Under the pieces are notes generated by a model that was given only the letters and a program-made list of their open reading frames with translations, was not told the DNA's origin and did no database searches. Position numbers and translations under genes: made by a program. Shown piece by piece: positions 40,721 to 48,264 of a stretch of 64,000 nucleotides of DNA. Origin of the DNA: CAZYLZ01 sp964648335 (GTDB lineage: Bacteria; Patescibacteriota; Minisyncoccia; Phycocordibacterales; UBA2100); NCBI GenBank assembly GCA_964648335.1, contig CAZYLZ010000006.1:1-64000 (forward strand), in the 5' to 3' direction. How positions within the stretch are numbered: position 1 is the first letter of the stretch; the number at the start of each line of letters is the position of its first letter.

Positions 40721-41101
40721 TTAGCCGCGCAGCTGCTCTACGGTTCCTGCCAGTATTTGCGAAAGGGCCCACGCACCCAATATCATGATCGCTCCAATGA
40801 CGACGTACAGGAAGTTGCGCTTTGCCGCCTCGATGCCGCTCGAGTTGCCGCGTGCAACCACAAACTGGAACCCAGCGTACACAATGAATACGCTGATGAT
40901 GGGGAGCGAGATTGTGACTAGTGCTTTCAAAAGGCCCGATATGAATTCGGGGAAGGAGCAGAATTGGAGCGGGTTACTGAGACGCCCAGCATCGTTGGAA
41001 CCGCATGCAGCGAATGTCGGGGTCACGCCTGCAAGCCACAGGCAGGTCGCCGAAGCGGCTAACGTACCGACCTTGTCATATGTCGAGGTAAATAGTTTCA
41101 T
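40721..41101 (-). CDS. Pilin-like small membrane protein 1 (T4SS-pilin type)
   Basis: A 126-aa paralog with a signal ending near TPTFA, a short Cys-containing segment (CGSNDAGRLSNPLQFC), then two helices (about 58-82 and 98-118) with the loop VARGNSSGIEAAKRNFLYVVIGA typical of VirB2/TrbC-type proteins. First of four tandem paralogs, 7 bp after the solute-binding gene. Confidence 0.75.
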   Translation of the reverse strand: MKLFTSTYDKVGTLAASATCLWLAGVTPTFAACGSNDAGRLSNPLQFCSFPEFISGLLKALVTISLPIISVFIVYAGFQFVVARGNSSGIEAAKRNFLYVVIGAIMILGAWALSQILAGTVEQLRG

Positions 41102-41108
41102 GAGTGAT

Positions 41109-42416
41109 CTAGAGTCCTAGTAAGTTTGATATCTCCTTATCAGCGCGCTGGACGGCGTCAGAAAGCTTGAGCGACCCGCTCGTCACGTCGTTAATCATAG
41201 CGCGAAAGACCTGATCGGTCTTTGCCGCATCTGGGTCCAAGAAACCGCGCGAGATTATCGCATCAAGCCTGAACACCTCGTCGGCGCCGTCGACCGGCTT
41301 TGCAAGAACATCGCGCCGTGACGAGGCCAGTCCCCACGCTGTTGCAAGCTGCGTCGTTGCCTCCGCAGTAGCAAGCTTCTTGGCAATAGCAAACGCGGCC
41401 GTCGGATTGCGCGCAGCCTTTGGAATTGCCAAGCCATAGAGCTTGCCAAACGACACGCTCCGCTTTGCTACCTGGATCTGCGGCAGCTGGGCGATAGCGA
41501 AGTTAAGGTTAGGATTCTGCGCCTTTATGAGCGGAAGCTCGCTCGCAGTGCCGATATAGAGCGCGAGGTCGCCCGACGTGAAAGCAAGGAGCGAGTCGGG
41601 CATGGACCGATTCCACGAGTAGACGTTCTTGCTCGGATCGGCAAAGGTAGTAAAGAAACGTACTGCGCTGTCGCCAGGCTGGATCGCCGACGCCGTCTTT
41701 GCCGACAATTGCGAAACGACACGACCTTGTACATCGCGACCTGTAATCTCGCCCCCTGCCTGCATCACCAAGGCGCTGAGAATCTCTTTTGCATGTCGTA
41801 CGTTATCAAACGATCCGAAAGCTATCGTGCTCGTCTGCACCGTTCCGGCGTCATCGCGCACGGTTAGCTTTTCTGCCATCTTAAAGACCTCTTCCCAATA
41901 CTTGGGTGCAGCCGCGTATCCCTGTGCCGCGAGCATGTCCTTGTTCCAGTACAAGACGAGCGGGTCGACCACAAGCGGGATCGCAAGCACGCCTGCAGGT
42001 GTTAGAAACAGCTGCGACTCGTCGATAAACATACTCTGGAACGTCTGTTCTGGCAGCGAATCGAACGGTACGGTCACGATCTTGGCCTGCTGCGAAAAAA
42101 CCTGATCTTGGGTCAGCATGAAGAGATCGGGACCTGCGCCGCTAGCGAGTGCGTTGGCAAGGTCGTAGTCGTAGGTACGGGCGTCCTTTTGTTCGTAAGT
42201 CACCTGTCGGAGCGTGTCGTCGTTTTCGGCAAGCGAACGAATTACGGTCGTCATGGCACGCTCGTCGAGTGTCCCCCATATGTGGATTGGACCGATATCT
42301 TTCGCAGAGCTCGTCCCTCCCAACACTCCCGAGAAGAACAAGAGGCCGACTACGGCAAAGATACCGAATCCTGCCATCAGAAAGAGTTGAAACGGAGTTG
42401 CTTTGCTGCTATCCAT
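41109..42416 (-). CDS. Membrane-anchored family-1 solute-binding protein
   Basis: A 435-aa extracytoplasmic binding protein of the maltose/sugar type, tethered by one N-terminal helix (about 9-33) rather than a lipobox. Landmarks: PIHIWGTLDERAM, LASGAGPDLFMLTQD, IPLVVDPLVLYWNKDMLAAQGY, TSGDLALYIGTASELPL, and KLYGLAIPKAARNPTAAFAIAKKL. No ABC permease or ATPase gene is nearby. TATAAC lies 8 nt before the ATG, suggesting a leaderless message. The tie to pilin-like genes is unusual and suggests ligand sensing or capture at a surface appendage. Confidence 0.8.
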   Translation of the reverse strand: MDSSKATPFQLFLMAGFGIFAVVGLLFFSGVLGGTSSAKDIGPIHIWGTLDERAMTTVIRSLAENDDTLRQVTYEQKDARTYDYDLANALASGAGPDLFMLTQDQVFSQQAKIVTVPFDSLPEQTFQSMFIDESQLFLTPAGVLAIPLVVDPLVLYWNKDMLAAQGYAAAPKYWEEVFKMAEKLTVRDDAGTVQTSTIAFGSFDNVRHAKEILSALVMQAGGEITGRDVQGRVVSQLSAKTASAIQPGDSAVRFFTTFADPSKNVYSWNRSMPDSLLAFTSGDLALYIGTASELPLIKAQNPNLNFAIAQLPQIQVAKRSVSFGKLYGLAIPKAARNPTAAFAIAKKLATAEATTQLATAWGLASSRRDVLAKPVDGADEVFRLDAIISRGFLDPDAAKTDQVFRAMINDVTSGSLKLSDAVQRADKEISNLLGL

Positions 42417-42425
42417 AGAGATTGG

Positions 42426-43031
42426 TTATATTCGCTTTACGACGAGCCCATAATGGTGCGAGCCGGCGTCGAACTCGCGCACCAAGGCAAACCCATTGCG
42501 CGACACGAGCGCAAGCGCCGCTTCTTTCGTCACGAGATGATCCTCGTGAGGACCGATAGCGCCCGATCCCCCGCTGTCAGACCAGTCGATGATGACCGCC
42601 AATCCGCCGGGAACGAGGATACGCTTTGCTTCAACGAGCACCGCATCGCGGTGTTCTGCCTGGAAAAGCATATTAGAGACAAGCACCATGTCGAGCGACG
42701 ATGCGGCAATCTTACTACCATCCTTGCTTTCGACGTTTCCCCAGACGATGTCGATGTTGTGACGGTTATCGCGCACTGCCGTGTTGCGGATACGAAGCAG
42801 CAGGTCTTGTTGAACGTCGACAGCAAAGATATGCCCGGCGACTCCGACCGCCTCGGCAAGTGCAAGAGTATATACCCCCGACCCTGCGCCGAAGTCTGCT
42901 ACGCGCATACCTTCTTTAATGGGCAGTTGCGAGATGATCCGCGAGGGCTGCACGAATGCTTTCGGGACGTTCGCGGCGACCGCGGTTTCGTGACTTGCCT
43001 TTGGTGTTGCGACGAGTTTATGCGGGAACAT
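42426..43031 (-). CDS. Class I SAM-dependent methyltransferase
   Basis: A 201-aa Rossmann-fold methyltransferase: motif I VADFGAGSGVYTLALAEAVG, acidic loop IFAVDVQ, motif IV region SLDMVLVSNMLFQ, and RILVPGGLAVIIDW. The substrate is unknown. The start MFPHKLVAT was preferred because TATACT lies 10-11 nt upstream, giving a near-leaderless message. It precedes the solute-binding gene by 9 bp. Confidence 0.8.
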   Translation of the reverse strand: MFPHKLVATPKASHETAVAANVPKAFVQPSRIISQLPIKEGMRVADFGAGSGVYTLALAEAVGVAGHIFAVDVQQDLLLRIRNTAVRDNRHNIDIVWGNVESKDGSKIAASSLDMVLVSNMLFQAEHRDAVLVEAKRILVPGGLAVIIDWSDSGGSGAIGPHEDHLVTKEAALALVSRNGFALVREFDAGSHHYGLVVKRI

Positions 43032-43081
43032 GCGTAGTATCAGTATACCCTGCCGCATAATCGATACCGAGCCACTATCAA

Positions 43082-43114
43082 CAAAATGCCCCGCGATCGA
43101 GGTAGATCGCGGGG
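43082..43114 (-). terminator. Rho-independent terminator
   Basis: GCCCCGCGATC / GATCGCGGGGC stem (43087-43097 with 43104-43114) followed by ATTTTG on the minus strand, 7 bp after the 60-aa gene. Confidence 0.75.
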
Positions 43115-43120
43115 CGCCCT

Positions 43121-43303
43121 TCATCGTTTGGCCTTGGCTGTCGGAGCCGACTTAGTCGGCGCCTTCTGCGGAAGCCGCTCGCTCATCGTATACAACATGT
43201 AGTTGTTGAACGTAAGCTGCGCTATCAAGACTACGATGACCCAGAACCATGCACGCTTCATGTACTGCGGTACGCGTATCTGGGGCTTATTGGGTAACTT
43301 CAT
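43121..43303 (-). CDS. Small single-pass membrane protein
   Basis: A 60-aa protein: basic Pro-rich N-terminus, one membrane helix (FWVIVVLIAQLTFNNYML), and a Lys/Ala/Pro tail. The start MKLPNK follows AAAGGAGTTACAC. It has its own promoter and terminator. Function unknown. Confidence 0.6.
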   Translation of the reverse strand: MKLPNKPQIRVPQYMKRAWFWVIVVLIAQLTFNNYMLYTMSERLPQKAPTKSAPTAKAKR

Positions 43304-43331
43304 GTGTAACTCCTTTGCTTGAACTTGCTGT

Positions 43332-43359
43332 ACCATACTCCTTCTTCTGCAAATGCAAA
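43332..43359 (-). promoter_or_regulatory. Promoter of the 60-aa membrane-protein gene
   Basis: TTTGCA (43359-43354), a 16-bp spacer and TATGGT (43337-43332). Confidence 0.5.
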
Positions 43360-43370
43360 GCATCTATGAA

Positions 43371-43404
43371 CGAAAGACCCGCGGCAACTGCCGCGGGTCT
43401 TTCG
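43371..43404 (-). terminator. gyrA terminator, bidirectional
   Basis: A 16-bp perfect stem (43371-43386 with 43389-43404) of GACCCGCGGCA type, 20 bp after the gyrA stop. Confidence 0.8.
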
Positions 43405-43423
43405 TTTTCGTATCGCGTTAGAA

Positions 43424-45916
43424 TCAGGCCACTTCGTCTCCCTCGAAAATGACGAAGGATGCTACCTGGTCGCCTTCGCGCATCTTCATGATGCGTACTC
43501 CCTGCGTCGCGCGGCCGAGTGCCGGGATCTCGTCGAGCGCAGTGCGGATCGTCTGGCTCTTCTGGCTCATTGCTACCAGCTCGCCACCCTTTTGTACAAC
43601 GGCAGCACCGACGAGCTGCTTGGTCTTGGCAGTTATCGACATCGTCTTGATGCCCGAGCCGCCGCGTCCCTGGATTTTGTATTCCTTGAGCGGTGTCTTT
43701 TTGCCGTACCCGGTGGAAGAAAGCACCAGAAGCTCTGCGTCTTTTGCTTCTTTCGGCACGACTCCGGCGCCGACAATCACGTCTCCCGATCCGAGCTTCA
43801 TACCGCGCACTCCTGCCGCCTGGCGACCCATCTCGCGAACTTCGCCTTCGGCAAATCGAATCGACTGTCCCTTGGACGTGGTCATGAGGACGCTGTCGCC
43901 TTTGTTGACGAACTGTGCCGATATGAGGGCATCGCCCTTGTCGAGGGTGATAGCGATAAGACCGGAACGGCGTACTTCTTTAAATGCTTCTGCCTTGGTC
44001 TTTTTGACGGTTCCGTCCTTGGTCGCCATAAGAAGCGAGAGTTCTCCGGTATTCTTGAGCTCTTTTGGCATGGCCAAAATAGAAGTGATACTCTCTCCTT
44101 CTTCGAGCGACAAGAAGTTCATGATCGACTTGCCTTTGGTTGCGCGGCGCCCCTCGGGGAGCTCGTACATCTTGAGCTGATACGCCTTTCCGCGATCCGA
44201 GAAGAACAACAGATCGCTGTGCGCAGAAGCGGTCACGAACTGCGTTACGAAATCCTCATCTTTAGTATCCAAATCGACGACACCTACGCCTCCGCGCTTC
44301 TGGCGGCGGTACTCGGATGGATTAGTACGCTTGATGTAGCCTCCCGACGTAAGGACGAGCACCGAGTCTTCGTCGGGCACCAGGTCCTCGACCGAGAAGG
44401 TCTTGGCACCGCGCTTTACAATCTTGGTGCGGCGGTCGTCTCCGTATTTCTCTGCGATCTCTTTCAGTTCGGCCTTGATGACGCCGAGCATCTTCTTTTC
44501 GGAAGCCAAGAGGGCTTTCAATTCCGCAATGAGCGCCTGTACTTCTTTGAGCTCGTCCTCGATCTTCTGACGCTCGAGATTCGCCAAGCGCTGCAGGCGC
44601 ATTTCCAAGATTGCGGTCGCCTGCTTAGGCGAGAATCTGAATTCTTTTATGAGATTCGCATGTGCCGTCTCGACGTCCTTGCTCTTGCGTATGAGTTTTA
44701 TTACCTCGTCGATGTGATCGAGCGCCTTCTTGAGACCGAGCAAGATGTGCTCGCGCTCTTCTGCACGGAACAGGTCGTACTTGGTGCGGCGCGTGACGAC
44801 CTCTTTTCGGTGCAAGACGAACGACTCGAGGAAGCCGCGCAAAGACAAGGTCTGCGGTATGCCGTCCACGAGAGCGACGCAGTTGTAGTGGAACGTTTCT
44901 TCGAGCTGGGTGTGCTTGTATAGGTAGTTGAGAACTGTCTGGGGATGCGATGTTCCCTTGAGGTCGATCGCGATGCGGATATCTTTTGCCGACTCGTCGC
45001 GCAAGCCCTTGATGCCATCTACTTTTTTCTCGTGAACCAAGTCGGCGATCTTGCTTATGAGATCCGCCTTGTTTACGCGAAACGGCACCGACGTGATGAT
45101 GATCTGCGTCTCGCCTTTCTTTCCTTCGACTATCTCGGCCTCGCCACGCACCACGACACCACCGCGCCCAGACGCGTATGCCTGTGCAATGTCCTTTTGG
45201 TTAAACGCGATACAGCCTGTCGGAAAATCCGGACCCTGCACGAACTGCAGCAAGTCTTCGGTGGTGGCCTTTGGGTTGTCGATAAGATGCTCAGTCGCGG
45301 CGCAGACCTCGCGCAAGTTGTGCGGCGGGATGTTGGTCGCCATGCCCACGGCGATGCCAAGCGTGCCGTTGACGAGGAGGTTAGGGAATCCTGCCGGCAG
45401 GACTACCGGCTCTTTGCGGGTGTTTTCGTAGTTTGGAGCAAAATCGACGGTGTCTTTTTCGATGTCTTTCAACATCATCAATGCAAGACGCGACATCTTG
45501 GCCTCGGTGTAACGCGACGCAGCTGGCGGATCGCCGTCGATGGAGCCAAAGTTTCCCTGGCCGATAACGAGCGGATAACGCATCGTAAAGTCCTGCGCCA
45601 ATTTTGCGAGCGAGTCGTACACCGCGACGTCTCCGTGCGGATGGTAGTTACCCGTTACGTCTCCGGTGATCTTTGCCGATTTGCGCGTCTTGCCACCCGG
45701 GTTGAGGCCGAGCTCGTGCATGGTGTAGAGAATGCGACGGTGAACGGGCTTAAGACCGTCGCGGACATCAGGAAGCGCGCGTGCCGTAATGACCGACATC
45801 GCGTAGTCGAGATACGATTCGCGCATCTCTGCGGTGATAGAGCGGGCGATGACGCCCAAGCTCGGATCTCGTGGTTCTGGAGCGGCTTCTGCCTTTGCAA
45901 CCTTTTTCTGAGCCAT
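43424..45916 (-). CDS. gyrA: DNA gyrase subunit A
   Basis: An 830-aa type IIA topoisomerase subunit that cuts and rejoins the gate DNA. The winged-helix region has YHPHGDVAVY (91-100) and the active-site tyrosine in AASRY136TEAK. A tower and coiled-coil region follow, then the C-terminal beta-pinwheel with the GyrA box QKRGGVG, which assigns it to gyrase rather than topoisomerase IV. The position matching E. coli Ser83 is Val97; the Asp87 equivalent is Asp101. No ribosome binding site; the promoter lies 10 nt upstream. Confidence 0.97.
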   Translation of the reverse strand: MAQKKVAKAEAAPEPRDPSLGVIARSITAEMRESYLDYAMSVITARALPDVRDGLKPVHRRILYTMHELGLNPGGKTRKSAKITGDVTGNYHPHGDVAVYDSLAKLAQDFTMRYPLVIGQGNFGSIDGDPPAASRYTEAKMSRLALMMLKDIEKDTVDFAPNYENTRKEPVVLPAGFPNLLVNGTLGIAVGMATNIPPHNLREVCAATEHLIDNPKATTEDLLQFVQGPDFPTGCIAFNQKDIAQAYASGRGGVVVRGEAEIVEGKKGETQIIITSVPFRVNKADLISKIADLVHEKKVDGIKGLRDESAKDIRIAIDLKGTSHPQTVLNYLYKHTQLEETFHYNCVALVDGIPQTLSLRGFLESFVLHRKEVVTRRTKYDLFRAEEREHILLGLKKALDHIDEVIKLIRKSKDVETAHANLIKEFRFSPKQATAILEMRLQRLANLERQKIEDELKEVQALIAELKALLASEKKMLGVIKAELKEIAEKYGDDRRTKIVKRGAKTFSVEDLVPDEDSVLVLTSGGYIKRTNPSEYRRQKRGGVGVVDLDTKDEDFVTQFVTASAHSDLLFFSDRGKAYQLKMYELPEGRRATKGKSIMNFLSLEEGESITSILAMPKELKNTGELSLLMATKDGTVKKTKAEAFKEVRRSGLIAITLDKGDALISAQFVNKGDSVLMTTSKGQSIRFAEGEVREMGRQAAGVRGMKLGSGDVIVGAGVVPKEAKDAELLVLSSTGYGKKTPLKEYKIQGRGGSGIKTMSITAKTKQLVGAAVVQKGGELVAMSQKSQTIRTALDEIPALGRATQGVRIMKMREGDQVASFVIFEGDEVA

Positions 45917-45925
45917 AACGCGAGA

Positions 45926-45953
45926 ATTGTATCATATGTGGAATTCTTTGCAG
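45926..45953 (-). promoter_or_regulatory. gyrA promoter, near-leaderless
   Basis: CTGCAA (45953-45948), a 16-bp spacer and TACAAT (45931-45926); the start codon is 9 nt further on. Confidence 0.7.
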
Positions 45954-45992
45954 TAACGCAAAGAGCCCTCTCTTCGTCATCGTGGGGAGTTA

Positions 45993-46382
45993 TCAGTTTT
46001 CAAACGACCCGCCAGTTGCCGTGGAATCGAGCTTGTAGGTGGCCTGTCCGCCCGTCGTACCACCCGAATTGGCCGCCTCGTCGCGGATGGCCTTGAGCTC
46101 GCTCGTTGCGTCGTTATAGCTTTTGCCAAACGAGTCTTGCGCCTCTTTTACGTTCGTAAACTGCATGATGTCCTTTTGCGGTCCCCACGACGTATCTACC
46201 TGCTCGCCATTGACTATCTTATGAAAAAAGAAGAACGCCCACGCGGCAAACAGGATAAAGCCGATGAGCGCAGCAGACCCGCCGGCTATGACCTTCTTCT
46301 GGTCTTTGGGCCGGTTCTGGAGATCACCAAGTTTGCTGGAGCCCGAAGCTCCCGAGCCCGTAAACGGATGCGTACTTTGCAT
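45993..46382 (-). CDS. Small single-pass membrane protein
   Basis: A 129-aa protein: Gly/Ser-rich and polar N-terminus, one membrane helix (about 32-55, AALIGFILFAAWAFFFF) and an outer tail with Asn/Thr/Gly-rich end. A GTG one codon upstream of the chosen ATG is an alternative start. A TATAGT box 11 nt before the ATG suggests a short or absent leader. Not recognised. Confidence 0.55.
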   Translation of the reverse strand: MQSTHPFTGSGASGSSKLGDLQNRPKDQKKVIAGGSAALIGFILFAAWAFFFFHKIVNGEQVDTSWGPQKDIMQFTNVKEAQDSFGKSYNDATSELKAIRDEAANSGGTTGGQATYKLDSTATGGSFEN

Positions 46383-46411
46383 CACATTATTCTACTATAG
46401 GTATACGCGAC

Positions 46412-46615
46412 TTATTGTCCTCTACCTACTTCCTTGTACTTTCTCCACGTGTAAATCAAGTATCCGCTGGATGCAATAACCCACAGTGTGGCCACAGTAA
46501 TGTCACTATAACTAAAAGAAGCAGGGTCGAGAATCGAAGCTGCGGCATAAATAAGCCCCATCAAAAAAATAATAGTTGCTCCAGCCAGGTCTTTAAATTC
46601 GAAATTGATCTTCAT
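46412..46615 (-). CDS. Small two-helix membrane protein
   Basis: A 67-aa protein with helices at about 10-30 and 38-58 and a basic tail (TWRKYKEVGRG). The start MKINFEFK was chosen over an upstream in-frame ATG; a GAGGA lies about 13 nt before it. Not recognised; could be a stress- or phage-type small membrane protein. Confidence 0.5.
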   Translation of the reverse strand: MKINFEFKDLAGATIIFLMGLIYAAASILDPASFSYSDITVATLWVIASSGYLIYTWRKYKEVGRGQ

Positions 46616-46684
46616 ACAATCTATGATCCTCGGGTTTTCGCGATCCGATACTGCCACTCCACGGAAATGCGTGGTGTGTAAGTG

Positions 46685-47317
46685 CTAAGCCTTCAGGACG
46701 ACAACTTCACCCGCCTTACCAGCAACATCCTTGGGTTTTATCGTCAGCTTGTCGAGCATTTCTGCCTTTTCGACGCCTGCCTCCTTAAGAAAGAGTTTGA
46801 GCGCATCTTTGTCACCAACGCCTTCCCAGTGAATCGGAATAATTATCTTGGCCTCGAGCTTGACGGCAAGCTTATGCGCTTCTTGGGCATCGAGTACGCC
46901 CGAGCCGCCTATCGGCACAAACACCACGTCGACGTCTTCGATAGCCTCGATGGCATCTGCGGGCAACTGCATCTCGCCGATTGCTCCCAAATACAGCACA
47001 TGGAGTCCGTCCATGGTTACCGTATAGATAGTGTTGATGAGTTCTTTGCCGCCGTAAAACGTTTTGGTAGCAAATCCTGCCGCGGTTATCGATCCTACTT
47101 CGTACTCGCCCGGTCCATTGATGGCAAAAGGCGCTTTGTCGCCGCGCGAGGCCTCGGCAACGCCGTTCATGTCGGGGTGGTTGGCAGAAACAAACACGAC
47201 ATCGGACCCAAAGCTCATTGATTTGAGTTTTGATTCTTTGGAAACAGGACCGAACGCGAGTGTCGTGTCGCCTGCCGATACTTTTACTGCTTCACCTGCG
47301 TGGTACGTGATTATCAT
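46685..47317 (-). CDS. Metallo-beta-lactamase-fold protein with degenerate metal site
   Basis: A 210-aa protein following the UlaG-type MBL pattern: MIITYHAGEAVKVSAGDTTLAFGP, then the strand leading to the metal loop, INGPGEYEVGSITAAGF, VLYLGAIGE and IIIPIHWEG. The HxHxDH motif is reduced to SANHPDMNG (44-52), keeping one His and the Asp, and the later GD is GA. Catalysis by the usual two-zinc mechanism therefore looks unlikely. Relatives with this short form are common in CPR genomes. Confidence 0.75.
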   Translation of the reverse strand: MIITYHAGEAVKVSAGDTTLAFGPVSKESKLKSMSFGSDVVFVSANHPDMNGVAEASRGDKAPFAINGPGEYEVGSITAAGFATKTFYGGKELINTIYTVTMDGLHVLYLGAIGEMQLPADAIEAIEDVDVVFVPIGGSGVLDAQEAHKLAVKLEAKIIIPIHWEGVGDKDALKLFLKEAGVEKAEMLDKLTIKPKDVAGKAGEVVVLKA

Positions 47318-47470
47318 AGTAGATTTTGTTAGTGTGTCTTCGAGTTTAGAAAATCTTAGATCCCGAGCGATTCCGCAACGAGGGATAAGATACCCGCAAT
47401 CGTATCACAAAAATGGTGTGGTAGAAAAAGCCAGAAAGTAGGCCGTTTTTTAAGCCTTATCGCAAAATAC

Positions 47471-47498
47471 TTGACATATTTTACATACGTGCTAAGAT
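47471..47498 (+). promoter_or_regulatory. Strong promoter of unit 1
   Basis: TTGACA (47471-47476), a 16-bp spacer and TAAGAT (47493-47498). Confidence 0.75.
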
Positions 47499-47571
47499 AC
47501 TCATATCTGCGCCATCGATCGCGTGTCCGCCGACGGACATAGGGGCAGATACCGCTTTGGGAAGGAGGAAT

Positions 47572-47739
47572 GTGTGTATCACACTCGCGACCCGACCTTC
47601 TAGTATTGCTCTTTCGTATATCAAGCGGCCTGAACAAGGCACGTGCAAAATAAAGCGCAAAAAACGCAGGGAGTTCACCCGACGAATCGCGAATCCTCGA
47701 GAGCAGAACGGCACCCATGCCCAATGTTCCATGGACTAG
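47572..47739 (+). CDS. Possible basic 55-aa protein
   Basis: A GTG-started frame (VCITLATRPSSIALSYIKRP...) rich in Lys and Arg, with GGAAGGAGGA just upstream; the AGGAGG core leaves only 3-4 nt before the GTG, which is short. It lies within unit 1, between its promoter and terminator. The unit could instead be a non-coding RNA. Confidence 0.3.
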   Translation: MCITLATRPSSIALSYIKRPEQGTCKIKRKKRREFTRRIANPREQNGTHAQCSMD

Positions 47740-47809
47740 GATTGCAAACGGTAACCCCACCGGGACTCGTGTCCCACCATGCGCAGAGCGCTTAAGTTGC
47801 GCGAATACC

Positions 47810-47845
47810 GAACCTCAGCCTTCACTGGTTGAGGTTCACTCTTTT
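47810..47845 (+). terminator. Terminator of unit 1
   Basis: GAACCTCAGCC (47810-47820) pairs with GGTTGAGGTTC (47827-47837), followed by ACTCTTTT. Confidence 0.7.
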
Positions 47846-47862
47846 ATACGCACCCGGATGCG

Positions 47863-47893
47863 TTGACACCGCGTACGGGCATGCGAGTATGTC
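47863..47893 (+). promoter_or_regulatory. Weak candidate promoter of unit 2
   Basis: TTGACA (47863-47868) and TATGTC (47888-47893) with a 19-bp spacer, longer than ideal. Confidence 0.4.
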
Positions 47894-47951
47894 GTTTCCT
47901 GCGCCTTGGCATCAAGGACAAGCAGGGTTGCTCTGTATACAGGAGGACGAC

Positions 47952-48011
47952 ATGATTCGAGCGGATCCGGGTACTGGTCTCACAAAACCAATCACGGCCG
48001 GCGGACACTAA
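47952..48011 (+). CDS. Mini-ORF, 19 aa, strong ribosome binding site
   Basis: MIRADPGTGLTKPITAGGH followed by TAA. CAGGAGGACGAC before the ATG is an ideal binding site with 5-nt spacing. It may be a leader peptide or a microprotein. It lies about 250 nt before rpsA, but a terminator intervenes. Confidence 0.45.
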   Translation: MIRADPGTGLTKPITAGGH

Positions 48012-48052
48012 CCCGCCGACTTCCCTCTCGACTCTGTTTGAAGGAGTGCGCG

Positions 48053-48079
48053 ATGCCCTTTGCGCGAGACGGTCCCTAG
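48053..48079 (+). CDS. Mini-ORF, 8 aa, strong ribosome binding site
   Basis: MPFARDGP then TAG, after GAAGGAGTGCGCG with 6-nt spacing. It overlaps the approach to a terminator, as leader peptides of attenuators do. Real translation is uncertain. Confidence 0.35.
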   Translation: MPFARDGP

Positions 48080-48105
48080 GACCATCAGCATCCTCATCTC
48101 ACCTC

Positions 48106-48144
48106 AGGACCCCTGCCCTAGCCGGCATGTGGGTCCTCTTTTTT
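48106..48144 (+). terminator. Terminator of unit 2
   Basis: AGGACCC (48106-48112) pairs with GGGTCCT (48131-48137), with an inner TGCC/GGCA stem and six T. The T run abuts the -35 box of rpsA. Confidence 0.8.
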
Positions 48145-48170
48145 GCAAAAAACCCGATTTCTGCTATAGT
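48143..48170 (+). promoter_or_regulatory. rpsA promoter
   Basis: TTGCAA (48143-48148), a 16-bp spacer and an extended -10 TGCTATAGT (hexamer 48165-48170). The leader is about 88 nt with no ribosome binding site. Confidence 0.75.
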
Positions 48171-48264
48171 CCTTTCCACGCATTACTAGTCCGATGCTAG
48201 TGGTAACCCTCGTGTGCTCCCTACCCCGGCTGCTCGCACCGAAACCATAGCTTCGATATAAACA

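Larger units (their letters stand above)
47318..48264. other. Gene-poor region with two short transcription units
   Basis: About 950 bp upstream of rpsA with no normal-sized gene. Unit 1 runs from the promoter at 47471 to the terminator at 47845 (about 340 nt). Unit 2 ends at the terminator 48106-48144 and contains two mini-ORFs with strong ribosome binding sites. No match to the tmRNA or RNase P RNA signatures was found. Confidence 0.6.

Noticed and set aside
43592..46096. Two open frames of 443 and 383 codons opposite gyrA
   Set aside because: Antisense shadows of gyrA without any recognisable protein features.
47505..47845. A tmRNA or RNase P RNA candidate, because of size, promoter and terminator
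   Set aside because: No tRNA-like ends or T-arm for tmRNA and no recognisable conserved RNase P core; left as unassigned.
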